From assembly GCA_022496185.1 (NCBI GenBank), contig WTXG01000286.1, positions 1-43,462 on the forward strand: DNA of 43,462 nt. The letters run 5' to 3'. Source of the DNA: Multifurca ochricompacta. Lineage: Eukaryota > Basidiomycota > Agaricomycetes > Russulales > Russulaceae. The notes beneath the pieces are model-generated. The model was not told where the DNA came from. It saw only the letters and a list, made by a program, of their open reading frames with translations, and did not search any database. A program made the position numbers and the translations under genes. Every line of letters starts with the position of its first letter. Within the stretch, counting starts at the first letter, position 1. This document shows positions 11,433-20,877 of this stretch, piece by piece.

Positions 11433-12766
11433 TGTAACAGGTGCTTCTATCCTGCGCTTGCTATGTAAGATTAGATAAGATGTAGAGATTGTGGTAACTC
11501 AGAGGTGAAAATATCCTAGTCAGAAAGCTGCCCAGAACGCGGAGATTAATGCACGTGTAAGGCTTGAAGCAGTCAGAGGACTCTGCCTTGCTTATGCAGC
11601 AAGAATAGACCTATATTGAACTTTGCTAAGAGCCTACAGCCCCAAGAGGACAAGATCAGCTGGGCCTGAGTAAATACAAAGATAAAGTGATAAAGTGCAC
11701 CTACAGCCCCAAGAGGACAAGATGGGGTCTGCAGCATGCTACAGGGTGTCTTTAAATATGTCCTAGTACTATTCTATGAAATACCAAAGCCAATCGAGCA
11801 TGCAATGTAAATCTAATTAGTTATCAGTGGCCCGCTGTAATGCCTGGTGCGGGCGTTCAGCACAACGTGTGACAAGTTGTGTAGCAAAACTACGAAGCCA
11901 AGTGTGCACTGTCTTTCAAGTACATGGAGATTGGATGAGAAGTCAATACTAAGGAGCTAATCCCTTAGTACCAGTGAGCAGAGGAGTGCCAGAAGCACTG
12001 AGACGAGCCAAGAGTCAGGTCTTAGAGATCACCCAGAAGGTAATGCACCAAGTCAATTAAGAAGTCGAGTCTAAGGCATACAGGCTATCTAGGCAGGCCT
12101 TATATACATAATAGGGATCGGAGTCTAAATCAGAGTAATGCACTCGATGTATCAACGAAGTCATAATATAACTGAATGGGGAATGGAGTCAATGTGGGCC
12201 AGGTGAGAATATACATAGATGGATCCGGTATAGTCGCGATTCTGGTGGGAAAATACGTAAGAGTTCTTGTGTAAAGTAGGAGTCAGAGATAAGCACAGCC
12301 CAGGTCAAAGATAAGGGACAAATATGTACAAAGGACATCATAACACGGTCAACAAAGGGTAAACAGGGCCAAATGACATGTCACGTGATGGAAAAAGGAA
12401 ACAAGGTGACGCAGTGGGGTTCGTAACACCTGCTCTCCTGAGTGCCCTGACACATCTTATTTACCAATGCGTGATCCTTTCCGCCGGTCTGGCATTATCT
12501 AAAATACATACTAGACTACTTTAGATCACTCTATAATCAAATCATCAAATTGTATTACTCAAACAAAGGCCATGTGTATCTATCAGTGTCCATTGCTGCA
12601 TAGGGCAGCAACTACTTCGCATTGCGTGGACCGGGTCAGATTGGTCCAAACTCCTCCTTATCTTATCTAAGTCTAAGAAGGTCAACTTTGCAAGACACGC
12701 AATTGCATGATGCCCTCAGGATGGTTTTCAATTGGTCCGGGATGGCAAAAATGTGCATCCAGGACA
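11433..12766 (+). mobile_element. Solo LTR E, itself interrupted by solo LTR F
   Basis: It starts TGTAACAGGTGC and ends CATCCAGGACA, with a perfect 5-bp duplication ATCAT (11428-11432 and 12767-12771). The uninterrupted hAT D sequence near 18660-18690 shows the pre-insertion state. Without the nested LTR F it is 736 bp, very close to the full copy G at 26559-27284 (726 bp). Copy E has many CpG to TpG/CpA changes relative to G. Confidence 0.93.
11836..12428 (+). mobile_element. Solo LTR F nested in LTR E
   Basis: A 593-bp unit starting TGTAATGCCTGG and ending TTCGTAACA. The flanks are CCCGC (11831-11835) and CCTGC (12429-12433), one CpG transition apart. LTR G at about 26955 shows the undisturbed ggcccgctctcctg. 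No internal retrotransposon sequence is present, so it is a solo LTR from intra-element recombination. Confidence 0.88.
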
Positions 12767-13107
12767 ATCATCTTTGTATATTGGGGTGGATTTTAGTTGC
12801 ACTTGTATAAAATTGAAACCAGAATAATAAAATAACAATAGAATAATGAATTATCTTAATCTTCTGAACATAAAACAAGAGTCATTGAGGGATCTTAAGC
12901 AGCCACAAATGAACACGTTGTGTATCTTCTTGGTCTGGGAAGGCCCAGGCTGGTTATCTGAAATGCATGATGCAAGTAAAGAACTTGCACGTGTTTTCAC
13001 AGGTGACCCGTGGGTAACCTGTGGGTTACCTGTACCTGTAGTGATGGGTACAGGTACGGGTACAGGTACCAATGAGGATACCCCAGGGTTACCCCTGCCA
13101 ATCACTA

Positions 13108-13669
13108 TGCCCGAGCCATTCTTACATTGTCGGGATTAAGATGCGAGCCAAAGTTCATGATGAAGATGGGACTGTATCTCCCCGGATCTGGAGGACCGGA
13201 GAATAATGACTGTCTTCTCAGAATAATAAATTCGAGACTTAAAGAAATGAGGGCCAGACTTCTTTCACTTTCGTGACTAGGGCATTCATTATGTGTCCTT
13301 CAGATCATACAAAAACAAGGGGATATAACATGACCAGCACAGATGCGCAACCCAGGAACCAGGCACGAATATTTTGATCACTTAGGTACTGTGTGTGCCC
13401 CTGCCTCAAGTCAGTTTACCTGGGAAATGACAACCATTACAAGTGCTGACACTTACCAGGCAGATAATCCAACTTGTTTTCATCCAAATACCATGCAACT
13501 GCAAAAAGAAAGAAAAGAGTGATGCCTCCCCACCCCCAGTGGCAGTCATGTCATTTAAAAGAACACAGAAGAAAAAAAACTGATGATCTCCCTTTCCAAC
13601 CTTTTCATTGTATGTCTGCCCATCTCCTAACCAAGCCAGTTGATTCTTTGGATCGTCAAGGTACTCATA
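13108..13669. repeat. Segmental duplication copy 1, fourth block
   Basis: It matches 28649-29210 almost base for base and includes the 3' end of the flavin monooxygenase reading frame (minus strand, from 13406). It is terminated by the solo LTR at 13670. Confidence 0.82.
13406..13669 (-). pseudogene. Flavin monooxygenase copy 1, C-terminal remnant
   Basis: On the minus strand, the sequence corresponding to the C-terminal exons of the copy 2 gene (28947-29210) is recognisable: the region encoding LDDPKNQLAWLGDGQ-like residues, the T-rich intron before the AWYLN-like segment, and the same stop position. The reading frame is cut at 13669 by a solo LTR, continues for only about ten bases at 14177-14186, and then ends at the MITE. 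With 15655-15744 this is all that remains of the gene in copy 1. Confidence 0.75.
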
Positions 13670-14176
13670 TGTTGAACACAGAAGATGTTCGGTGATGCTT
13701 CAGGCATCAGGTGATTAGATTAGCTACTTGTAGATTAGATTAGATACCGGAGTTTTGGACTTTTTACATTATCATTATTACTTTCTTTCTCACATTCCGC
13801 AGTAGCTGACTGATACACTTTGTAACATGTGACTTCTGTAGTGGCCAATGGCCTTTCTCCCTCATGTTTGTTGTTTGGACTTTGTCCAGCACTTGTGGAC
13901 TTATTCCCAGTGCACAGACCATCCCTTGAAGAGTATATAAGGGTGTCTGTTTTGTCTCTTACACTTCAGAGTTTTCTTCACCTCTGAAGTGTAAGTCCTA
14001 TCTCTCTTACTTACTATCTTACCTTTGACTAACCGTCTCATGTAGATAACTTGTCTTTCTAGGTGTGTAGTATAGTATAATAGAGTTTTCTTCACCTCTG
14101 AAGTATAACTTGTCTTTCTAGCCTTACAAGCTAACCTTACAGTCAGTATGCTGTGCCTCATGCCTGTTTGACATCA
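13670..14176 (+). mobile_element. Solo LTR K (TGTTGA family)
   Basis: 507 bp starting TGTTGAACAC and ending TTTGACATCA, homologous to LTR J at 17250-18225 (496 bp without its MITE). A TATA box (gagtatataagggtg, about 13931) precedes a stretch in which agagttttcttcacctctga occurs twice (about 13968 and 14083). The flanks read tactcata on both sides, but copy 2 has tactcatactcata at this point. The true 5-bp duplication is therefore blurred by a local repeat. It also supplies the empty site (13982-13989) for MITE B. Confidence 0.85.
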
Positions 14177-14364
14177 TACTCATAATTAGTGATGTGCACA
14201 GCTCAGCTCAAAGCTGTAAGCCAGCCATTTCTGAGCCGGAAAAAGCCAGGCCGACATAGGCCGTGAAAATGGCTTCCAGCGGCCCACAGCTCAGGCTTAA
14301 GGTTTGGAAAGCCTGAAGCCACAGCTTAGGCTGTGGCTTTTGGTGGCTGAGTCACGCTTTCTAT

Positions 14365-14897
14365 GAACCAGAATGCCAGTACAGAGATACTCCAACATAA
14401 TTGTGATTGCATTTAGATTTTAGATAAAACAATTGATGAGATAAAAACACGTCTTACATTAATCAAGATACTGAGTATATACATCTCAGATCAATCATGT
14501 GATTAAATCGCATTGCAAGATAATGCATTTGTTTACTTTAATTTAGTAGCTGATATAGTACATCTAAATAGGAATTCTGAAGGAAATGGGCATGGTGCAG
14601 ACTTATATTTTAGATACTTTGTTAACTTAGAGACTTAGGTTCTTGTGATAATGCGATAGCAACTGCTTTATCTATAGCAGATTTAGTGGCTTTATACAGC
14701 TACTAAATCAAAGTAAATGAACGCACGCATTATCTTGCTTGTTAATGAAAGTGATTTAATCACATGATCAATCTGAGATGTATATACTCAGTATCTTGAT
14801 TAATGTAAGATGCGTTTTTATCTCATCAATTGTTTTATCTAAAATCTAAATGCAATCACAATTATGTTGGACTATCTCTGTACCAGTATTCTGGTTC
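14365..14897. mobile_element. Fold-back MITE with long inverted arms
   Basis: The left arm, starting gaaccagaat, is the near-perfect inverse of the right arm ending attctggttc. The arms extend close to 190 bp each and share tccaacataattgtgattgc. The central part resembles the 3' region of the hAT (4985-5300), including tgctttatctatagcagatt. It has no coding capacity. The termini do not assign it clearly to a superfamily. Confidence 0.8.
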
Positions 14898-14911
14898 AAC
14901 ATATTAAATGC

Positions 14912-15353
14912 TGTCCTGGATGTGCATTTTTTATGCAGCAAAGGACATTATAGATACATGCAGCCATTTTTTGAGTAATATTAATTGATAATCTGATTGT
15001 AGAGTAGTTTAAAGTAGTCTAGTATGTATTTTAGATAATGCCAGACCAGCAGAAACAATCGCACATTAGTAAATAAGATGTGTCAGGGTACTTATGAAAG
15101 TAAGCCACTGATAACTAATTGGATTTACATCACATGCTCAATCGGCTTTGGTATTTCGTAGAATAGTACTAGAACCTATTTAAAGATGCCCTGTAGCACA
15201 CTACAGACCCCATCTTGTCCTCTTGGGGCTGTAGGCTCTTAGCAATTGTTCAATATAGGTCTATTCTTGCTGGATTTTCACTCTTAGTTTCACCATGATC
15301 TCAACATCTTATCTTATCTACATAGCAAGCGCAGGATAGAAGCACCTGTTACG
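14912..15353 (-). mobile_element. Partial LTR of the E/G family, reversed
   Basis: Reverse complement of the LTR seen at 26559-27284: the left end is tgtcctggatg (inverse of catccaggaca) and the right end is cacctgttac followed by g instead of the expected a. At 442 bp it lacks nearly 300 bp of the full LTR. No matching 5-bp flanks are seen. Confidence 0.8.
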
Positions 15354-15654
15354 AACACTGTTATTGATACAAGCTAAACTAAGACAATTTATGTTACAGG
15401 AGTTAAATAGGAGACATAATATGGCAGAAGGCCAAAGCAGTGGCCAGGGGTTGATATAATGTAAACTACAAGTCCTTCAAAAAATGCAGCTAAAACTTGA
15501 TTTGATGCTGTAAAGCCGTGGCTTGGGCCTAAGCCAGGCCTAAGCTGGCTGGAAGCTGTTGCTATGGCCCAGGCTTGAGTTTTGAAAAGCCTGAGCTGCC
15601 AAAAGCCGAGCCTAAGCCACGGCTTCAGGCCGAGCCGAGGCCGTCACAACACTA

Positions 15655-15744
15655 GATAGGGCAATACTCACCAATAGCAAAGTGGCTGAGTTGAAAGCTC
15701 TCAGAGTGACTCCTGGTGTTTTCATGCATTTGGGAAGAGGTCAT
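15655..15744 (-). pseudogene. Flavin monooxygenase copy 1, first-exon remnant
   Basis: On the minus strand the start region (MTSSQ..., with HSESFQLSHFAIGEY) is clearly homologous to the start of the copy 2 gene at 31631 (MASSQ..., HSESLKLSHFAIGKY). After about 30 codons the sequence runs into element N. The TATA-like element upstream (ttaatatataaag in copy 2) is changed to ttaatatatcaag here. Confidence 0.78.
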
Positions 15745-16064
15745 GTTGATAGAAACAGGTTTGCTCACTTGAGTGCTGAGCTTGATATATTAAAAAGTAT
15801 GTGAGGGTTGAGTTTCATGAGTATAAGAACCTTGGCAATAAGGGTAAATGAATCTACCTTGGCTGAGCCCAAAAATCAGCGGTTGTGGTGGAGGCACAAT
15901 CAGGAACAGAGAGTGGCATGTGGCCCATCCTTGTGGTGGTAATAGACAGACCTCCTGGTTAACAAGGATGCTGCATAATGGCCACGCAGAGGCCATGTTT
16001 TGAAGTGAAGGGTGTAGAAGAGATGGGAGTGAGGTTGAAATAGCTTTTGGGTGTGTGTGAGTAT
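15745..16064. repeat. 5' flank of monooxygenase copy 1
   Basis: The first roughly 100 bp match 31632-31720 (promoter side of the copy 2 gene). Similarity fades after about 15850. No gene is seen. It ends at the 14-bp LINE target duplication. Confidence 0.6.
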
Positions 16065-16483
16065 GTGAGTGTCAACTCTTTTTTTTTTTTTTTTGAACTC
16101 AATTTTATTACATGCTTCAGCCAAACAGACAAATCGCGCAGCTACTACAGGGACATAGTAACTACTGTAAGAAGGGACAAACACCCTGGAGGTAGTGGTG
16201 GAAAACCCTAAGGGAAAAACCAAGGAGGTAGTAAATGGAAGACCCAGAGAGACCAGGACCCCCACCCCAAGGGTGGGGAAAAGGAAGATGTAAAATTAAG
16301 GTGGGGATGGCTAGGCACAGTTGCCAGGTCCAGACCCCATGTGCCTTCATGGTTGAGACCCAACCAATCAGTTCAGTGAAAGCCAAGACACAAAAGTCAC
16401 AAGTAAAAATAGAAAAAAACCACTAAGCGGCAGGTGTGGTGGCCGGGACAGCCAGCTTCTTGACACGGGGCGGCTTCTTCCAT

Positions 16484-17100
16484 TGTTGGACTGCATGTTA
16501 TGACCTACCCAGCGTACCCGACAGACGGCAAGACGTGGGGGACACACAAGCAGTGACAGCAGCCGCGCGGGGTCCGCAAGGACATCGCCGGCTTAGTCAT
16601 GATGTCCCACGCCGAAGTCCAGAAGACAGGATACGGCATGAGGTACAGAAGCAGATCACGTGACAGTAAGGTTTGATGCCTTGTGTACAGAAGGACCCTG
16701 AACCTTAGTTGACGTGGGAAGACGGTGGCACTGGTTCTGATGGAAGGTTCCATAGTCACACGTCCAGAACCACAAGCGTCTAGATAAGCATGATAAGAAC
16801 GGATGACTAAGCTAGTACCAGCATGTATATATACCCTAGCTAGTCTCGCTCAGATGGTTCCCCATCTTGAGCTCCTGTGACAATCAGTAGCCTTGTGGAC
16901 CTTTAACTTCCTTCCTTGCGTCTCACCACCCGAACTCGTCCCTTTGGTACTCGTCCTCTGTGACTTGTACACTGAGCCTGTGACTCTGGTAGACCCTGCG
17001 TCGGACTTATTGTCTTCCGCAACGACCCAAGATTGTCCCGACCTTGTCTCTGTGACCTAGCCGCCCGCACTCGACCGCGTACGCCCCTCTGAGCGTAACA
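16484..17100 (+). mobile_element. Solo LTR L in LINE ORF1
   Basis: 617 bp starting TGTTGGACTGC and ending GAGCGTAACA, with a TATA box (catgtatatatacc, near 16824) on the plus strand and a TG...CA structure. The flanks (tccat and ctgca) do not match, so either a few bases were lost or two LTR insertions recombined. ORF1 sequence lies on both sides. Confidence 0.72.
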
Positions 17101-17249
17101 CTGCACCAGCATGCCTGAAGGCATAGAGGGTGCGCTGGGCCAAAAGGCCTGCCAGCACCACACCATCCAGATCCTCGAAGGCCACCACCACAGAGGAAGT
17201 GGAGCCAGGGAGGAGGGTGGAGGGAGTGCGGACCCAGGAGGGAAGGGCT

Positions 17250-18225
17250 TGTTGACATGGCATGTGTCTTGAGGTGCTTCAGGCATCTAGGTTAGGGTCT
17301 AAGCTGTGCAAGATTAGATTAGATAAAGATTTGGAGTCTCGGACTTTTTACCATATCATTATTACTTTCTTTCTTGCGATGTGCAGCAGCTGACTGATGT
17401 ACCTTAGTAATCCTGTGTAGCATGTGATATCTCACTGGCCAATGGCCTTAGTCCCTCAGTAGTACATTCTAGCGCATTCCATTGCGCACAGACCATCCCT
17501 TGAAGTATATAAGGGTGTCTGTTTCGTCTCTTACACTTCAGAGTTTCCTTCACCTCTGAAGTAGTGATGTGCCTGGCCTGGCTCAAAGCCGGAAGCCGGG
17601 CCAAGCCGGGCCTGTTTGGGCCGGGCCAAGCCAGGCCATTGTGATGGCCCAGCAAGGGCTTTGGCCCAGCTCAGGCCGCGGCTTTCAACAGTACATACAA
17701 GTGCAATAGCAATCGTCAAAATCAATAAAAATCTGATCACAAAGTGGTTGATTTGGGTCACGTGATCATGTTTATCACAGCATTTCAAACTTTTTCTTCG
17801 ATATAGCTTTGCAATACGTAACACACTAAGTCAGATTTGGATTAGCTGAACTATAACTACTGGTTATATGTCATAAAATTCTCTCTGCCAAAAGCCACGG
17901 CTTGGGCCAAGCCAGGCCAGGGCCAAGCCGTCTGTGGCGGCTTTGGCTCGGCCCAGACTTCAGGAAAGCCGGAGCCGCCTCAGGCCGAGCCAAAGCCGCG
18001 GCTTTTGGGCCAAGCCGGGCCGGAACATCACTACTCTGAAGTGTAAGTCCTTCTTACTCTACTTACTACTTTACCTTTGACTAACCGTCTCTTGTAGATA
18101 ACTTGTCCTTTCAGGTGTGTAGTATAGTATAATAGAGTTTCCTTCACCTCTGAAGTATAACTTGTCCTTTCAGCCTCACACGCTAACCACAGTCAGTATC
18201 ACTGTGTGCACATGCCTGTTCATCA
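17250..18225 (+). mobile_element. Solo LTR J (TGTTGA family) containing MITE B
   Basis: It starts TGTTGACATGGC and ends CTGTTCATCA, with a perfect 5-bp duplication GGGCT (17245-17249 and 18226-18230). Without the MITE and its duplication it is 496 bp and aligns with LTR K at 13670-14176. TATA box aagtatataagggtg lies at about 17504. Its insertion interrupts LINE ORF1 in a position where the frame rejoins exactly. Confidence 0.93.
17562..18033. mobile_element. GC-rich hAT-type MITE B
   Basis: 472 bp, ends tagtgatgtgcctggc and ccggaacatcacta, with 8-bp duplication CTCTGAAG (17554-17561 and 18034-18041). The empty site is visible in LTR K at 13982-13989. It is the CpG-rich sibling of MITE A and contains the undisturbed LINE target ggcccagcaagggct at about 17648. 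Confidence 0.95.
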
Positions 18226-18322
18226 GGGCTGTCACTTTGAGCGCCCTGTACACCAGATTCTCACAACCCAGGGCCTCATGGCAGGCCTGGGGAGAATGCG
18301 CCCCAGTGTGTGGGGTCATGCC

Positions 18323-19753
18323 TAGTGATTGGCAGGGGTAACCCTGGGGTATCCTCGTTGGTACCCGTACCCGTACCCGTACCCGTCACTACGGGTACGG
18401 GTAACCCGCGGGTTACCCGCGGGTCACCCGTGAAAACGCGTGCAAGTTCTTTACTTGCATCGCGCATTTCGGATACCCGGCCCGGGCCTTCCCGGACCAA
18501 GAAGATACACAACGCATTCATTTGTGGCTGCTTAAGATCCCTCAATGACTCTTATTTTATGTTCAGAAGATTAAGATAATTCATTATTCCATTTTTATTT
18601 TATTATTCTGCTTTCAATTTTATACAAGCACAACTAAAATACAGTATACAGAGATGATTAGATAGGATGTTATAGAACATTGGTGAAAAGCCTGTCAGAT
18701 AACCACACAGAGTGCAAAATAATTTGATGAACACATAGCAATTTGCAGGGGTAACCCCTGGATAATTGTTTTGATACCTGGGTTACCCATAAAATGAAAC
18801 GCGTGCAAGTTCTTTACTTGCATCGCGCATTTCGGACATCCGGCCCGGGCCATCCCGGTCAAGGAGATACGCACTTGGACACAACACGTTCATTTATGGC
18901 TACTCAAGATCCCTCAAAAATTCCTGTTTTATGTTCATAAGATTAAGATAATTTATTATTCCATTTTTATTTTATTATTCTGGTTTCAATTTTATACGAG
19001 CGTGACTGTTCTTTGCGTTTCTGCGCATTTCGGATAAATGGCCCGGGCCATCCCGGTCGAGGAGATAAGCACTTGGACACAACGCGTTCATTTATGGCTA
19101 CTCAAGATCCCTCAAATATTGTTGGTTTATGTTCAGAAGATTGAAAGGATCCTTTATTTACATTATTATTTTATTATTCTGGTTTCATTTCATACAAGCG
19201 CGACTGTCCTGGTGCGTTTAAGTCAACCTTCCTTAATAGGAAGGAGGTCAGACCACCATGCGATGCAATGTAGTCGCTGCCCCATGCAGCTTGTAGATAC
19301 ACGCGGGCCTTGTTTCAGTAAACTAATTTGATAATTAGATTATATTATAGTCTAAAGTAGTCTAGAGAGTATTTTAGATAGTGCCAGACCGGCAGAATTG
19401 GTCGCGCGTTGATAAAACAGGTGCATCATGATTTTCAAGAAGTGGATCACTGATAACACTTTTATTTTACATCGCACCGTTGATCTGCTTTGATATTTCA
19501 TATGATAATACTAGAACATATTTAAAAATACCCTATAGCATACATCAGACGAGATCTTTTATTTTTGTGGCTGCAGATGTGTTTTATCTTAGAATTTCTA
19601 CTGATCTTGTCAATGCATGATTGGCGCCTATACCCGCCAAACCCGCTGCGCGGGTACGGGTTTCCACAGGTTGGGAGCCGTATACCTGTACCCGTACCCG
19701 GCAAAACCCGTGGCGCTTACCCGCGCGGGTATGAAAACCCTTGACAATCACTA
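18323..19753. mobile_element. Non-autonomous hAT element D (TAGTGATTG family)
   Basis: 1431 bp, ends tagtgattggcagggg and acccttgacaatcacta, with a perfect 8-bp duplication GTCATGCC (18315-18322 and 19754-19761). It is the reverse-orientation relative of element C. Runs of TACCCG hexamers lie at both ends (18361-18430 and 19640-19730). Three repeats of about 200 bp (near 18435, 18800 and 19015) share cgcatttcggat and the distal aagatccctcaa...ttattattctg blocks. It has no coding sequence for a transposase. Confidence 0.95.
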
Positions 19754-20877
19754 GTCATGCCAGTTGCAAGGCCATTGATGGTCACCCAGGACCACCGAAC
19801 ATTCAGGCGGGAGGAGGGGGAAAGTGGCTGGCCCATCACTGACAAGAAGGGACCTAGCAAGGAAGTGAGGAGGGGTTGGGCAGAGAGGAGGTTAGCCTCT
19901 GAGACATTGGGGCCGGCCATAAGAACCTGGTTCTTCTTTGGTGTCCACCGTGCAGCAGACAGGGAGACCTGGGTCCCAGAACCTGACAGCTTGGAGTTCA
20001 GAAATGAAACAATAGCCCCAGGGGGCTTGCACACAAATGGCAGGTCGGAAATGTCCTGCACAGAACCAGGAAAGACCACCAGAGAGGGTCTCACATGCCT
20101 CTTGGCGGCAGCAGCATAGGATGAAGGGAGGGAGGGGGAAGGGGCCGCAGGGGCAGTGGGGGCAGGAGGGGGCGCAGGGGAGGGGGCCGGGGCAGAGGGC
20201 TTGGCCTTGGCTGGGGCAGCCTGGGCTGGGGCCTGGGCAGGTGGAGCAGGAGGAGCCTGGACTGGGGCCTTACCTTTTTGGGAAGGGCCTGGGGCAGAAG
20301 CAGGAGGAGGTGCAGCAGGAGGGGGGGGTGCTGGTTGGGCACCAGCAGAAAGCCCATTAACCATCTTGGTAAGACCAGACACAACCCCTATGAGGTGAAA
20401 CAGGTCAGCCTGGACAGAATGCATGTTGAGGGAAATTTCAGGAGGGAAGGCAGCATGGAAGCCAGCCACAAAGTCTGGGGAATGCTGCACATAGGAGTGT
20501 ACGAGGGAGGGGCCCCCAGAGACAGGGGAGTAGGTGAGGAAGTCATGGAGGTGGCTGTGGAGGGTGGCAACATAGGCATTGTCATCCCCAGGGAAGGAAG
20601 CCTCAGCCTCAACCATCCCATCATAGAGTTGGGTAATGGCAGAGGTGAGAACCTGGGCAGGAGAAGGGGGAGGTGGGGGAGGGGGCTCAGAAAGAGCAGC
20701 AAAACAATTTGACATTGGAGGCAACTTGAGCAGCAAGCAACACAAAAACCCAAAGGTGATGGTGGTGGTGTGTGGTCAAGAAGGGATGGCTCGGTGAGTG
20801 TCAACTCAGTGCAGTCCTATGGCCCATCCTGGGCCGTTAGAGCCGAGTTTCGTGTGCTTGAGCATGTCCCTTGAGTC

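Larger units (their letters stand above)
10313..13107. mobile_element. Non-autonomous hAT element C (TAGTGATTG family)
   Basis: The ends are tagtgattgtcaagggg and ...cccctgccaatcacta. The flanking 8-mers are cacccaag (10305-10312) and tgcccgag (13108-13115); the empty site at 28649-28656 is cgcccgag, so both copies derive from it by CpG decay. The termini carry GGGTAC/TACCCG hexamer runs (10365-10440 and 13008-13080). The interior holds about three copies of a roughly 200-bp module (near 10850-11050, 11050-11290 and 12790-13000) containing the palindrome gcaagtaaagaacttgc or its relics. A related copy, element D, lies at 18323-19753 in opposite orientation. There is no transposase. It is interrupted by a solo LTR at 11433-12766. 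Confidence 0.92.
14187..15654. mobile_element. Composite TAGTGATGTG element N on a deletion scar
   Basis: It starts tagtgatgtgcacagctc and ends ggccgtcacaacacta, related to the termini of MITEs A and B, with subterminal AAGCC-type motifs at both ends (14200-14345 and 15515-15650). It contains a fold-back element (14365-14897) and a reversed LTR fragment (14912-15353). The flanking 8-mers differ (ctcataat versus gatagggc). The left flank corresponds to copy 2 position 29217 and the right flank to 31542, so 2324 bp of the monooxygenase gene are missing across the element. Confidence 0.75.
16423..20715 (-). pseudogene. LINE ORF1 (gag-like) split by three insertions
   Basis: The reading frame starts MSNCFAALSEPP at 20715. 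A globular N-terminal region is followed by a long Ala/Pro-rich linker (about 20090-20370) and then a conserved block (HVRPSLVVFPG, ISDLPFVCKPPGAIVSFLN). It is broken at 19754 by hAT D, resumes at 18314-18226 in the same frame, is broken by LTR J, resumes at 17249 in frame (VVVAFEDLDGVVLAGLLAQR, LYAFRHAGA), is broken at 17101 by LTR L, and ends 16483-16423 (WKKPPRVKKLAVPATTPAA, stop). Removing the insertions leaves one frame of about 420 codons. Such proteins coat LINE RNA. No CCHC knuckles are visible. It is not expressible intact today. Confidence 0.82.
16079..20793 (-). mobile_element. Minus-strand LINE containing ORF1 but no ORF2
   Basis: It is flanked by a perfect 14-bp target duplication gtgagtgtcaactc (16065-16078 and 20794-20807). 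The 3' end is marked by oligo(T) at 16079-16095 on the plus strand and an inverted AATAAA-like signal; the 5' end lies near 20793. Without three nested insertion blocks (16484-17100, 17250-18225 with MITE, 18323-19753) the element is about 1.68 kb. It reads 5' UTR, ORF1, then about 340 bp of 3' UTR. There is no endonuclease or reverse transcriptase sequence. Confidence 0.9.

Noticed and set aside
13670..14176. Mariner-type element with TA duplication
   Set aside because: The homologous copy at 17250-18225 has a clean 5-bp duplication, TG...CA ends and a TATA box, so it is a solo LTR; the TA overlap comes from a local tactcata repeat.
18360..18430. TACCCG hexamer run considered as telomere-like DNA
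   Set aside because: It lies just inside the ends of a transposon with an exact 8-bp duplication and occurs at both ends of both copies, so it is a subterminal transposon repeat.
19757..20712. Long plus-strand frames opposite LINE ORF1 (Gly/Arg-rich)
   Set aside because: They are shadows of the Ala/Pro-rich minus-strand ORF1; composition follows directly from the antisense of GCC/CCN codons.
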